NCBI RefSeq assembly: GCF_025376885.1
Contig: NZ_JAHUBR010000005.1
Span: 1 to 64,000, forward strand
DNA: 64,000 bases
Origin: Pseudoruegeria sp. SHC-113
Lineage (GTDB): Bacteria; Pseudomonadota; Alphaproteobacteria; Rhodobacterales; Rhodobacteraceae
Direction of reading: 5' to 3'
In this document: positions 55,739 to 64,000 of the stretch, piece after piece
Layout of the letters: each line of letters opens with the position of its first letter
Numbering within the stretch: position 1 is the first letter of the stretch
Program-made: the position numbers and the translations under genes
The notes under the pieces: model-generated
What the model was told of the DNA's origin: nothing
The model's input: only the letters and a program-made list of their open reading frames with translations
The model's database searches: none

Positions 55739-57028
55739 TCACACCGGCAGCCCGTCGCCCGCCGACATCGGAACGCTGATTTCTACACGCGTGCCCTTCG
55801 GTGCGGGCAGCCGCTCAAAGCGCACGGTCGCCGATATCAGATCGGCCCGCGTCTTGATATTGCTGATGCCGCGATTGGACAGAAGATCGGCTTCCGCGAT
55901 CCCGGTGCCGCTGTCATCGATCTGCACCACCATCCTGTCGCCATGCTGGGCAATCAGCACATCGATGCAATCGCAATCGGCGTGTTTCAGCGCGTTGTTC
56001 ACCGCTTCCTGCACGATGCGATACATCGCCGTGCGCACCGTATCCTGCAGCACATCCATCTGGCCGTCGGATGCGTCCTGCACCGTCATTTCGATGCTGC
56101 GGCGCATGTGCTTCTGACAGCGCAGCAGATGCGCCTCGACTGCCTCCGCGAAGCCAAACATCTGCAACACGCCCGGCTTCATGTTCTCGACGATCCCACG
56201 CACCTCGTCGAGGCAGTGATCCAGTTCTTCCTGCAGAAGGTCTATCTCCTTCTGGGCCGCCGCCGAGCCGCCGTCGATGCGCGACAGCCTTCGCCGGATC
56301 CGGGCCAGATCGGCCAGCGTTTGATCGTGCAGATCCATGCCAAGGCGTTGCCGTTCGCGCTCCATGCCCTCGGTCAGTCGCAACGCGCCCAGCCGCAGGG
56401 CCGCCTCCCGCCCATTGGCCTCAAGCTCCGCCATCGCGGCCTCCTTGGCCTCCTTGCCGCGTTCCAGCGCGAACAGATAGGCCGCCACCAGATCTGCCGC
56501 GCCTTGCGCGAGCCCCACCAGTTCCGCGTTATAGAAATCGATCCGATGGCTGGAAATCGCAAGCGATCCGATCAGCGCGCCCTGCACACGCAGGGGCACG
56601 ACGATGCGGCTGTGTAGATTGGCGTCAAACAGCGGCTTGCTGTCAGAGCCTTCGAAATGCAGCCGGTCATCTGTCCAGGCGTCACCCGTCAGGATGTAGG
56701 GCGTGTGGCCCAGCAGCACGTCGCGGATTGGGCTTTCGGCGGTTGGTTTGGCGGGGTTCTGCGTGTGGCTCCACGAGGTATGCATCCGCGCCTCGTAGCA
56801 GATCTGCGTGCCCGAGGGATGCAGCAGCACGATGTCCAGATGGTCATGGGCGATCAGCGCCCGCAGGCGGCTGGCAAAGACTTCCAGCACCAGTTCGTAG
56901 TCCGTTTTGCCAGCAATGGCCTGCGCGATCGACAGGTAGCACTCCAGAGCCTCTTCAGCGTTTGGCATAGATGCAGAAAACCCCTCACCCGGTGTCCTGA
57001 GCGGAGCATATCCTGTTTTCTGCGTCAC
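55739..57028 (-). CDS. Soluble sensor histidine kinase (GAF + NarX/DegS-type)
   Basis: 429-aa kinase with no membrane segment. A GAF-like sensor domain (residues about 30-190) is followed by a linker and the HisKA_3 motif LGMDLHDQTLADLARIR with phospho-acceptor His234. The ATPase domain shows VQEAVNNALKHA (N box, about 345) and DDSGTGI (G1 box). It therefore senses a cytosolic signal. The start is a GTG at 57028 with TAGAGGT about 6 nt upstream; an ATG at 56968 is possible. It overlaps or abuts the response regulator gene. Confidence 0.92.
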   Translation of the reverse strand: MTQKTGYAPLRTPGEGFSASMPNAEEALECYLSIAQAIAGKTDYELVLEVFASRLRALIAHDHLDIVLLHPSGTQICYEARMHTSWSHTQNPAKPTAESPIRDVLLGHTPYILTGDAWTDDRLHFEGSDSKPLFDANLHSRIVVPLRVQGALIGSLAISSHRIDFYNAELVGLAQGAADLVAAYLFALERGKEAKEAAMAELEANGREAALRLGALRLTEGMERERQRLGMDLHDQTLADLARIRRRLSRIDGGSAAAQKEIDLLQEELDHCLDEVRGIVENMKPGVLQMFGFAEAVEAHLLRCQKHMRRSIEMTVQDASDGQMDVLQDTVRTAMYRIVQEAVNNALKHADCDCIDVLIAQHGDRMVVQIDDSGTGIAEADLLSNRGISNIKTRADLISATVRFERLPAPKGTRVEISVPMSAGDGLPV

Positions 57029-57164
57029 ATTAACCTCTACATCCCGCGCCGCCGCCCCGGGGCCATCCGGTGCAGGTCAGCACGTCGAACCTCCCGCCGT
57101 GAGGGCATGGATCCTGCATAGGGCGGGGGTGCGAAGGCGGGAACAGCTATGCCCGCAGGCAACT

Positions 57165-57178
57165 TGCGGGAATCCGCA
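57165..57178 (-). promoter_or_regulatory. TGCGG-N4-CCGCA palindrome, copy 3
   Basis: TGCGGGAATCCGCA, 137 bp upstream of the sensor kinase start. A second inverted repeat (CCCGCA...TGCGGG) overlaps it. This location implies autoregulation of the two-component system. Confidence 0.65.
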
Positions 57179-57222
57179 GCACGGGGCGCGCAGGCGTGCT
57201 GCAAGCGCCCCATTCCTGTCGG

Positions 57223-57945
57223 CTAGAGGCGCTCGGCTTCCGCCTGCAAAGCGTCCAGATCAAGGATGCGCACCGCGCCGTATTCGGTGCGCACGATATT
57301 GGTTTCGCTCAGGCCCAGAAAGGCGCGTCGGAAGGCGGCGCGGCTCATGCCCGCCATCGCGCCCAGCTCGGCCTGCGTCGCGTGAACAACCCCGGCTTCA
57401 TCGCGCAGCCGCAGCAGCATCCGCGCGAAACGGGCGCGCGGCGGCAGGGCGATGGTTTCCGAAAGCACCTGCAGCGAAAGCATGACATTGGCGTGGTTGA
57501 GCTTGAAGAAATGCACCAGATCGCGCGGGTTCTCGTCCAGATGGCGCGACAGCCTGCGCGCCGGGATCACGAGGCACAGGCAATCCGTATGGGCCAGAAA
57601 GGAAATGCCCCGTTCCGTCTGGGCGATCAGCGCGGAATCCCCGATCCAGAAGCCCGGCTGCGCCCGGTGAATGTTCACCATCTCGTCGCTGGAGATGGGA
57701 ATCGACACATCGGCCAGCCCCTGCTCCAGCCCGAAGACAGCGTTGACCTCATCTCCCACCTGATACAGATCCGACCCGGCCGGATAGTTGCGCCAATGGG
57801 CCAGTGCCAGCATGCGCGCGCGGAAATCCTCGGGTTGCTCGGCAAGCCAGCCCTTGCGGGACAGCACGTTCGGATGTTGCAAAACGGCCGGATGGCCGCG
57901 CGAAATCTTGGTCACGGAAAAAAGCTCACAACAACGGCTGCGCAT
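57223..57945 (-). CDS. Crp/Fnr-family transcriptional regulator
   Basis: 240-aa regulator with a cyclic-nucleotide-binding fold (residues about 25-145) and a winged helix (about 170-220; TQAELGAMAGMSRAAFRRAFLGLSE is the recognition region). The Fnr-type N-terminal Cys cluster is absent apart from Cys5/Cys6, so oxygen sensing by a [4Fe-4S] cluster is unlikely. The start at 57945 falls inside a 17-bp palindrome, so a shorter start (GTG 57915) is possible. Same strand as the two-component genes, which begin about 195 nt downstream. Confidence 0.88.
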   Translation of the reverse strand: MRSRCCELFSVTKISRGHPAVLQHPNVLSRKGWLAEQPEDFRARMLALAHWRNYPAGSDLYQVGDEVNAVFGLEQGLADVSIPISSDEMVNIHRAQPGFWIGDSALIAQTERGISFLAHTDCLCLVIPARRLSRHLDENPRDLVHFFKLNHANVMLSLQVLSETIALPPRARFARMLLRLRDEAGVVHATQAELGAMAGMSRAAFRRAFLGLSETNIVRTEYGAVRILDLDALQAEAERL

Positions 57946-57954
57946 TATGCGCAG
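57938..57954 (-). promoter_or_regulatory. 17-bp palindrome at the Crp/Fnr gene start
   Basis: CTGCGCAT-T-ATGCGCAG, perfect 8-bp arms around one base, overlapping the annotated start codon. Probably an autoregulatory site; if so, the true start may lie further downstream. Confidence 0.5.
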
Positions 57955-58001
57955 TTGTAAGTGTAGCCGTCATCCGCCCTTTGGCCAGTGCCAGATCGTC
58001 G

Positions 58002-58817
58002 CTAACGCGGCAGCAGCACCGTCGCGCCTAAGCGCAGGCCCCAGCCATCCGGCCCGTTTGTCGGCGATTCCACCCAGTAGCGCGCGCCGCCGAAAAAGCT
58101 CACCGGAAGCTTGCCCACACGTACGAGCTTCGAGGCCGTCACGTTGAGCGGCACGGCCCATTCGTCGGTTTCCCAATTGTAGGTCGATTCCGTCGTGGCC
58201 GTGAACGTCCAGGCGTCCTGCGTGGTGTAGGAGACGAAGGGCTGCACGAAGCTCTGGTTCACATCGTTGCGGCTTGAGTCCCCTGCGAAAGACCAGATGT
58301 GATTGGCCAGCCCGCCGTACGTCCATGGCCCACGCTGCCAGAGCACCACGCCCGTGGGCCCTGCGCCCCATTTGCCGGTGCCCGTCAGATCATCGGTGGC
58401 CGTCGGGATCAGAAACACCGGGCCGACGCCCCAGATCAGCCCACCCGCCGTGGGGCGGGACGGGGAGAAGAAGAAGCTCTGCACGATGTCCCCAAGCCCG
58501 GTGGTGGAGCCACTGCCCGGAATGATGTCATCCACTCGCACCACGGGCACGATCGTGCGCGAGATCAGGTTCCAATCCTCGCCCAGCGAAAACGGGATCA
58601 CCGGCTGGATGTTGAGGATCGCGCGGGAGCCACTGCCTGTCGGGCCGATCCCTTCTTCGTAGTTGAACTGCAGCGGAATGCTGATCAGCGCGGCGACAGG
58701 GTTGGCCAGCTGCTTCGCCAGATCCTCCCCCTCGCTCTGCGCCAGCGCCGCGCTGCCAAAACCAAGCACAGAGACCGCTGCCGCGCAGAACGCGCCGATG
58801 GCCCTCAATATCCTCAT
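58002..58817 (-). CDS. Outer-membrane transporter-like protein (neuromedin U/MetA-type beta-barrel)
   Basis: 271-aa protein with a Sec signal peptide (about 26 residues, ending ALA). The mature chain alternates hydrophobic and polar residues, with many aromatic-ended strands and a C-terminal strand ending LGATVLLPR, as expected for a small outer-membrane beta-barrel. Similar proteins are often annotated as neuromedin U or phenol-degradation MetA. It precedes no obvious partner but lies 5 nt after a lipoprotein gene, so the two are probably cotranscribed. Confidence 0.82.
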   Translation of the reverse strand: MRILRAIGAFCAAAVSVLGFGSAALAQSEGEDLAKQLANPVAALISIPLQFNYEEGIGPTGSGSRAILNIQPVIPFSLGEDWNLISRTIVPVVRVDDIIPGSGSTTGLGDIVQSFFFSPSRPTAGGLIWGVGPVFLIPTATDDLTGTGKWGAGPTGVVLWQRGPWTYGGLANHIWSFAGDSSRNDVNQSFVQPFVSYTTQDAWTFTATTESTYNWETDEWAVPLNVTASKLVRVGKLPVSFFGGARYWVESPTNGPDGWGLRLGATVLLPR

Positions 58818-58822
58818 GGCCC

Positions 58823-59098
58823 CTACGCCTCCTCGTCCTGCGCGGGCTGCGGCTGCGGGCGCGGCGTGGCGCGGCCAGCCTGGTTGCCGCGGGTCGCCCC
58901 GTCCGCGCCGATCAGCGCCCCGGTGGCCCCGCCCACGGCCGTCGCCGCTGCGCTGCCCCCGGAAATCGCGTTGCCTAGAGCCGCACCGCCCACTGCGCCG
59001 ACGAAGGCGCTCCTGTCGCGGTTGTTGGAACAGCCCGCCGCAAGCGCCACACAGCCGATGAGCCCCAGTGCCCGCAGTTTCGTTGACCGTCGTCCCAT
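58823..59098 (-). CDS. Glycine-zipper lipoprotein
   Basis: 91-aa protein with a lipoprotein signal; the lipobox LAAGC places the lipidated Cys at about residue 23. The mature part is Gly/Ala-rich (AVGGAALGNAISGG, ATGALIGADG), a glycine-zipper pattern like 17-kDa surface antigens and OmpA-like anchors. The ATG at 59098 has GAGGAA about 6 nt upstream. Confidence 0.85.
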   Translation of the reverse strand: MGRRSTKLRALGLIGCVALAAGCSNNRDRSAFVGAVGGAALGNAISGGSAAATAVGGATGALIGADGATRGNQAGRATPRPQPQPAQDEEA

Positions 59099-59137
59099 GT
59101 CTTCCTCCACTCGTTCCTTATAGTTGGTCCAGCGCCT

Positions 59138-61237
59138 TTATTCCGGGATCACCGCGCCAATCGCGCCCTTGAAGGGCTCGGTTCCGGGGATCTCGACCTC
59201 CGGCCCGGTGCCCGGCATGATCGGGAAGCGCGGATCGAAATCGACCATCAGCCCCGCCAACTGCACCAGCACGCCCACATCGCCCTCGGCCACTGCGCGG
59301 CCATCGGCCAGCAGATCCTCAAACGCCGCCTGCCCGGCCATCACCAGCTCCAGATCGGCGCGGTTCAGCGTCAGGCTCAGATCCGCATCCTCCACCTGGT
59401 AGCCCGCAATCGTGGTCAGCGTCGCGTTGGACAGTTCCACCACGAATTGCTCGCCATTGTCCGGCGTCGAGAGGTTCATCTTCAGCGCCATGCCTTCAGC
59501 GCGGCGGCCATCCATGCGGATCGCGAGGAAGTTCAGGAACAGCTCGGTGGACATCGCCCGGATCACATCGGGGCTGGCGCTGCTGGCGGCCTCGCCCTGC
59601 GGGATGCCATCCCGCAGCTCGTAAGCGGCGGCGAGGAAACTGTTGCGCAGGCCGGGGTTCTCCTGCTGGTAGCCCAGCTGCTCAAACGCATCCGCCAGCG
59701 CCTCCTTGGCGTCGCGGTTGGCAGGGTCCGATAGCACCAGCTTGTCGAGGATTTCGGTCGCCAGCAGATACTCGCCCGCCTCGTGCAGCTCGGCCGCACG
59801 CGCAAGGATTGCCCCGGCCCCGCCCATCATCTCGACGTAGAGCGGCGCGGAGTCCGCCGGCGATTTCGGGATCAGCGTCGTCGGGTTGCAGTCCCAGAAG
59901 CCAAGGTAGCGCTGGATAACGCCGCGCGCGTTGTGCTCGGGGGAGCCGTGGTAGCCCCGGCAATGCCACTTCTGCTGCAGGCTCGCGGGCATCTCATAGA
60001 CATTGTGGATCTGGTTGATCGTCACGCCCTGGTTGGCAAAGTGCAGCACCTGGTTGTTCATGTTGGCGTAGAGGTCGCGCTGATCGCGCAGCACTTCCTT
60101 CACCCGCTCATTGCCCCAGCGCGGCCAATGGTGGGAGGCAAACATCACCTCCGCCTCATCGCCAAACAGGTAGAGCGTTTCGTTGATGTATTTCGACCAG
60201 TTCAGCGGATCGCGCACCGCCGCGCCGCGCAGAGTGTAGATGTTGTGCAGCGTCGCCGTCACGTTTTCCGCCATCCACAGCGCCTTCATGTCCGGCAGGT
60301 AGGTGTTCATCTCGCGCGGGGCTTCGGTGTTGGGCGTGTTCTGGAAGATCATCCGCACCCCGTCGACCTCGAACTCCTCGATCGGCTCGGAAACAAACCG
60401 CGTCGGCGCGACAAGCCCGGTGCGGCCGTTCGGGATCCGGTGCCCCAGCCCCTGCGTCACGAAGCCATGGGGGCTCACGGGCAGCAGCAGGCCGTATTGG
60501 TAGAACAGCCGCCGGTTCATCGCGTTCCCGGCAAAGACGTTTTCCGACATGGTGAACTGCATGAAATCCTGCGGCGCGATGATCTCCACCCGCCCTTCGC
60601 GCATGTCTTCTTCGCTCACGATGCCTCGCACGCCGCCCCAGTGATCGCCATGGGTGTGCGAATAGATCACCGCCTTCAGCTGCAGCCCTTCGCCCACATG
60701 TTCCTGCAACAGATCCCAGGCCGCGCGGGCGGTTTCCGTCATGGTGAGCGGGTCAAAGACGATCCAACCCGTCTTGCCGCGCACGAAGGTCATGTCCGAC
60801 AGATCGAACCCCCGGACCTGATAGATGCCGGGGATCACCTCGTAGAGGCCGAAGTTGTTGTTGAGCCGTGCGATCCGGGTCATCGAGGGGTGGATGCTGT
60901 CAAACGCCTCACCGGTGTTGAGGAAATCATAATCCGACATGTCGAAGGCCACGTTGCCCGCATCCGCCATGATGCGCGGATCGCTGCGCCGCGCGATCAG
61001 CCCGCGCGCCTGCTCTTCCAGATCACGGGTGTCCTGAAACGGCAGCCCATCGGCGGAGGCCCGGATCGCCTCGATGGTGTGGGAAGACGGCGCCTTGCCG
61101 CGCGGGTGGAAATGCCCCTCAAGCGGCGCGGCGGCTTCCGCGGTCTGGGCCGAGGCCTCCTCAAACAGCGCACCGCCAAGGGCAAAGGCTGCGCCGGTGG
61201 TCGGCAGGGAAGCAAGAAATCCGCGGCGGGTGGTCAT
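59138..61237 (-). CDS. Exported MBL-fold alkyl sulfatase (SdsA1/YjcS-like)
   Basis: 699-aa enzyme with a twin-arginine-type signal (TTRRGFLASLP, residues 2-12). The N-terminal MBL domain carries HTHGDH at 194-199, followed by a metal-ligand block near 300-360. A dimerisation domain (about 450-570) and a C-terminal SCP2-like lipid-binding domain (about 580-699) complete the SdsA1 layout. It should hydrolyse primary alkyl sulfates such as SDS, releasing sulfate. The start at 61237 matches the Tat signal; the extension to 61342 does not. Confidence 0.93.
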   Translation of the reverse strand: MTTRRGFLASLPTTGAAFALGGALFEEASAQTAEAAAPLEGHFHPRGKAPSSHTIEAIRASADGLPFQDTRDLEEQARGLIARRSDPRIMADAGNVAFDMSDYDFLNTGEAFDSIHPSMTRIARLNNNFGLYEVIPGIYQVRGFDLSDMTFVRGKTGWIVFDPLTMTETARAAWDLLQEHVGEGLQLKAVIYSHTHGDHWGGVRGIVSEEDMREGRVEIIAPQDFMQFTMSENVFAGNAMNRRLFYQYGLLLPVSPHGFVTQGLGHRIPNGRTGLVAPTRFVSEPIEEFEVDGVRMIFQNTPNTEAPREMNTYLPDMKALWMAENVTATLHNIYTLRGAAVRDPLNWSKYINETLYLFGDEAEVMFASHHWPRWGNERVKEVLRDQRDLYANMNNQVLHFANQGVTINQIHNVYEMPASLQQKWHCRGYHGSPEHNARGVIQRYLGFWDCNPTTLIPKSPADSAPLYVEMMGGAGAILARAAELHEAGEYLLATEILDKLVLSDPANRDAKEALADAFEQLGYQQENPGLRNSFLAAAYELRDGIPQGEAASSASPDVIRAMSTELFLNFLAIRMDGRRAEGMALKMNLSTPDNGEQFVVELSNATLTTIAGYQVEDADLSLTLNRADLELVMAGQAAFEDLLADGRAVAEGDVGVLVQLAGLMVDFDPRFPIMPGTGPEVEIPGTEPFKGAIGAVIPE

Positions 61238-61378
61238 GGGGCACTCATCCTCTTTGGCAGGTAAACGGTTTTCGGGCCGCGCTTCCCGCTGACCCGACAA
61301 AATCGATCTTAAAAAAAGCCTATCGCCGCGCCCCTTGGGCAAATGCGACGATTGGCACAGTCTGGCCGCCTTCAGCTT

Positions 61379-61990
61379 TCAGCGCAACGCGCGGCGGCTG
61401 CGCAAAGGCTCGGCTTCCACCGCCATGCGCTGCACGTATTTCAAATGGCCGATGGCGTTGTGAAACGCCTCATGCGCCGGTTTGCGCTCAAGGTAGTCCA
61501 TCAGCCGGTAGAGGTTGATCGGATGCTTCACCACCAACTCTTTGATGCGCTCCACCGCCTCCATGTGCGGATAATGATCGATCAGCTGGCAGGCCGTCTG
61601 CGTGGGCGTAAGCACGAACCAATCCTGCTCCCGGCGCTCGGTGTAGCGGGTGGCATCAAAGGGCGATTCCCCCAGCGCACGGAACTTCGGCATATACAGG
61701 CGGATATTGTCGACCTGGTTTTCCAGAACCGTACCGGAGATCTGGCGAAACCCCATCGGCGCGAGCTTCTGCACCACCCGGCGCCGCATCGGGCCCGACA
61801 TCATGTCCATATCGGCGCGGTCGTATTTCAGATCGTCAAACACCGAGATCAGCCGCAGATCGCGGTCCACCACAGAAAGGAAAGGATCCTTGTCCAGCGC
61901 CAGCACCGCCTCGGCGAACCCTTTCGCATAGGGCCCGCTGCCCCCCGGCACGCCTTTTGAAAACCCGAACGCCTCCGCCAAGCTGCGCAT
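61379..61990 (-). CDS. Conserved protein of unknown function
   Basis: 203-aa soluble-looking protein, rich in charged residues, with motifs such as VLALDKDPFLSVVDRD and DHYPHMEAVERIKELVVKHPINLYRL. I recognise no family. Length and even composition suggest a real gene, and its codon use matches the neighbours. It is divergent from the small gene at 62077. Resemblance to ubiquinone protein COQ4 was considered, but its HDxxH metal motif is not visible. Confidence 0.7.
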   Translation of the reverse strand: MRSLAEAFGFSKGVPGGSGPYAKGFAEAVLALDKDPFLSVVDRDLRLISVFDDLKYDRADMDMMSGPMRRRVVQKLAPMGFRQISGTVLENQVDNIRLYMPKFRALGESPFDATRYTERREQDWFVLTPTQTACQLIDHYPHMEAVERIKELVVKHPINLYRLMDYLERKPAHEAFHNAIGHLKYVQRMAVEAEPLRSRRALR

Positions 61991-62076
61991 CCCTTCCGTT
62001 CCTCTCCCTAGACCAGCCCATCCGGGGCGCTATCATTGAACATATCGAAAACCTAAGGCGACAGGCGGGCCCGGCA

Positions 62077-62310
62077 ATGCTGCAAGACAAACGTTCAGAC
62101 CTCGACGCGGAAAAGCAGAAGAAGCTTCTGCAACGGCTGGTGGGCGAGCTCAGCACGCTCCGGCCGGATCTTTATTACCAGCCCACGAGCGTAATCGCGG
62201 AGGAGATGGAAGCCTTCATCGACGGCGAAGCCAAGCTCTATGCCGAGGAGCGTGTGCTGCTCAAGCGGCTCACCAAGCGCGACATTGAGGTGCTGCTGAG
62301 CCTGCACTAA
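62077..62310 (+). CDS. Small conserved protein of unknown function
   Basis: 77-aa charged protein (MLQDKRSDLDAEKQKKLLQR...), mostly helical, ending LSLH. No family recognised. The in-frame ATG at 61957 would overlap the divergent gene, so I prefer 62077, although its ribosome site is weak. It overlaps the end of the leftward transporter gene by 4 nt. Confidence 0.6.
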   Translation: MLQDKRSDLDAEKQKKLLQRLVGELSTLRPDLYYQPTSVIAEEMEAFIDGEAKLYAEERVLLKRLTKRDIEVLLSLH

Positions 62311-63158
62311 ACGCGCGCCCGCACCCAGCGGGAGTAGGGCATCGCCAGCAGGATGGCGAGCAGCGCATAGGTGAGGATCGTCGGCACCGCCACGAGGGTT
62401 TCAGGGCTGCTTTCCGCCAGATAGAGCGAAAGCCCAAGGTTGCGGGCCACGCTGGCAATCGCCAGCCCCGCACGCCGTGCCACCTGCGGCCCGCCCAGCA
62501 AATGCCCCGCTGCAAGCGCGCCCCCGGCCATGAGGATCACCGCCGCCCAGCCTGCTGCACCGATCAGCAATTGCTGCCGCAGCTCCGCCATCAGCGCCAC
62601 CGCCAGCACAACCGCCAGCAGGAAGGCAAAAAACAGCAACCGCGCCACCGTCGAGAGATGCGCGGTATAGCTCTTCAGCCCGGACGGCGTGACACGGGCG
62701 ATCCCCCAACCAAGCGCCAGCGGCAGGAAGGTCACCATCGCAACCTGCCCCGCCACCTTGGCGGGCGAAAACGGCCCCGGCGCGAGCTCCAGCAGCCCGT
62801 CCATCAGCCAGAGCACCAGCGGAAAGCTCAGTGCAGCCCCCGCAGCCAACACCAGTTGCAGGGCGGAAGTGAAGGCGCGATCAGCTCCGGCGGCCTCGCT
62901 GCGCCGCGTGGTGAGCGGCGCGCCGGGGGCGGCGGCCAGCAGCGCAAGCCCCATCGCCACCTCGGGCGGCAGGGGCAGGAGCCAGATCAGCGCTGCCACC
63001 ACCAGCGGCACGACGACCAAAACCGAGCAGAGCGCCCGCAGCAGAAGGGCGGGTTCCGCCAGCAGCCCGCGCAGGCTGCCCGGCGCATAGCGCAGGCCCA
63101 CGTCGAGCATCTGCGCGAAAACAACGATCCCGGTGAAGATCACCACGGCTTGCGGCAT
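62307..63158 (-). CDS. BASS-family (bile acid:sodium symporter-like) transporter
   Basis: 283-aa integral membrane protein with about nine hydrophobic segments. A GAPLTTRRSEAAGAD segment and the SVARNLGLSLYLA block, typical of the second crossover motif, point to the BASS/arsenical pump-related superfamily. The start at 63158 (MPQAVVIFTGIVV) begins directly with helix 1; the extension to 63254 is Arg-rich shadow sequence. It lies 4 nt after the SulP gene. Substrate unknown. Confidence 0.8.
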   Translation of the reverse strand: MPQAVVIFTGIVVFAQMLDVGLRYAPGSLRGLLAEPALLLRALCSVLVVVPLVVAALIWLLPLPPEVAMGLALLAAAPGAPLTTRRSEAAGADRAFTSALQLVLAAGAALSFPLVLWLMDGLLELAPGPFSPAKVAGQVAMVTFLPLALGWGIARVTPSGLKSYTAHLSTVARLLFFAFLLAVVLAVALMAELRQQLLIGAAGWAAVILMAGGALAAGHLLGGPQVARRAGLAIASVARNLGLSLYLAESSPETLVAVPTILTYALLAILLAMPYSRWVRARV

Positions 63159-63162
63159 CGCT

Positions 63163-64000
63163 CTAAGCCTCCGTGCCGTGGGGCAGCCGCGCCTGCGCCT
63201 CGGCGATCGCCTGATTGAGCGCCGCGCCCAGTTCCGGGCTTTCCCGATACACATGCGCGGCCCCGATCGCCTCCAGCAGCCCTGTGCGTTCCAGCTGGCC
63301 GTACAGCTCCTCGTTGACGCCGGTCAGCACCAGTGTCCCCCCGGCCGCGCGCAGGCTCTTGGCATAGCGCGTGAGCAGGCGGATCACGGTGCTGCCCAGA
63401 TCATCCACATCGCGCAAGATGAAGATCAGCGTGCTCTGCGCGGCCCCCGCCACCTTGGGCAGCTGCGCCTCCAGCCCCTGTGCGGAAGCGAAGAAGAGCG
63501 AGCCGCGCGCCCGGAGCACCCGCACCTCGCCCGGCCCCAGATCCGGGCGCACCGGGCGCTCGATGGGAAAGCCGTTTTCCACCAGCTCGAACTCCCGCAC
63601 CTCGACGCGATTGGACATGTGCAGGATCTGCAGCAGGAACGAGAGCGCCACCCCGATCAGGATCGCGAATTGCAGCGGCAGGAAGAGCGTCGCGGCAAAA
63701 GTCACCGCCATGGCCGCGCGCGCCGTCAGCCCGGTGGCCCAGACGGTGCGGATCGCCTCGGGCTGCAGGTTCTGATAGCCGACCACCAAGAGCAGCCCGC
63801 CAAGCGCCGCCATCGGCACGATCTTCACCAGATCCACCAGCAGCAGCACGATCAGGATCACGAACACCCCAGCAAAGATGTTGGACCAGCGCGATTTCGC
63901 CCCGGCCTGATAGTTCACCGCCGTTCCCGACATCGAGCCGCCGCAGGGAATGGCCCCGAAGGCCCCGGCGGCAAGGTTCGCCGCGCCCTGCCCCACGAAA
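63163..64000 (-). CDS. SulP-family anion transporter with STAS domain, 5' part outside the window
   Basis: About 278 residues of the C-terminal half are visible; the gene enters from the right edge. The first visible part (GQGAANLAAGAFGAIPCGGSM, split here) is the conserved SulP transmembrane core, followed by three or four helices and a cytosolic STAS domain (last 130 residues, with FILRDVDDLGSTVIRLL). SulP proteins carry sulfate, bicarbonate or other anions. The STAS domain lacks nothing obvious. It overlaps nothing and is 4 nt upstream of the BASS gene, so both are probably cotranscribed. Confidence 0.9.
   Translation of the reverse strand, partial: FVGQGAANLAAGAFGAIPCGGSMSGTAVNYQAGAKSRWSNIFAGVFVILIVLLLVDLVKIVPMAALGGLLLVVGYQNLQPEAIRTVWATGLTARAAMAVTFAATLFLPLQFAILIGVALSFLLQILHMSNRVEVREFELVENGFPIERPVRPDLGPGEVRVLRARGSLFFASAQGLEAQLPKVAGAAQSTLIFILRDVDDLGSTVIRLLTRYAKSLRAAGGTLVLTGVNEELYGQLERTGLLEAIGAAHVYRESPELGAALNQAIAEAQARLPHGTEA

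Noticed and set aside
61379-61990. COQ4-type ubiquinone biosynthesis protein
   Set aside because: Length is similar, but the HDxxH-type metal motif of COQ4 is not visible.

Overview
The window looks like chromosomal DNA of an alphaproteobacterium of the Roseobacter/Rhodobacteraceae type. GC is high with strong third-position GC bias. TRAP transporters, hydroxyproline and homogentisate catabolism, FCD-type GntR regulators and a methionine synthase split into two polypeptides all fit. There are no rRNA or tRNA genes, insertion sequences, integrases or CRISPR arrays. It is mostly an array of catabolic and transport operons plus one small lower-GC accessory island. Gene names rest on motifs read by eye; no database search was run.

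Layout. 1-5845 (-): an operon of CoA-transferase, enoyl-CoA hydratase, aldehyde dehydrogenase, sugar-type ABC binding protein and permease (cut by the window edge), behind twin 12-bp palindromes. 6087-9868 (+): methionine synthase as two overlapping genes. 10098-21250 (-): a hydroxyproline-type catabolic regulon (semialdehyde dehydrogenase, GntR/FCD regulator, a secreted cyclase-family protein, two proline-racemase-family proteins, FAD D-amino-acid oxidase, DHDPS-family deaminase, TRAP transporter) with related palindromes in front of several of its units. 21613-25750 (+): CPBP membrane protease, two unknown exported proteins, a sulfatase. 25865-32323 (-): homogentisate pathway (hmgA, DUF1428, maiA, fahA) with an MBL-fold protein, a FAD aromatic hydroxylase and its 64-aa partner, which suggests a 3-hydroxyphenylacetate entry route.

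32667-34985 (+): a compact, translationally coupled three-gene island (two-TM membrane protein, ImmA/IrrE metallopeptidase, Beta-family protein), unlike its surroundings and the best candidate for an undescribed, possibly anti-phage or stress, system. 35281-39706 (-): RND efflux pump and adaptor. 39801-45262: GntR regulator divergent from a complete sugar ABC transporter. 45270-49610 (-): a DUF1254/DUF1214-type protein, then a Zrg-like zinc-uptake operon behind a Zur-like inverted repeat. 49800-61990 (-): TRAP transporter, OsmC protein, SMP-30/tautomerase pair, soluble two-component system, Crp/Fnr regulator, outer-membrane and lipoprotein genes, SDS-type alkyl sulfatase and an unknown gene; three copies of a TGCGG-N4-CCGCA palindrome link three of these units. 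62077-64000: a small unknown gene, a BASS-type transporter and the C-terminal part of a SulP transporter.

Two cross-cutting regulatory patterns stand out. First, in all four solute transport operons a GC-rich stem-loop lies just downstream of the binding-protein gene and before the membrane components, a layout that can raise binding-protein expression over the permeases. Second, at least three different palindrome families can be matched to regulators in or near the window.
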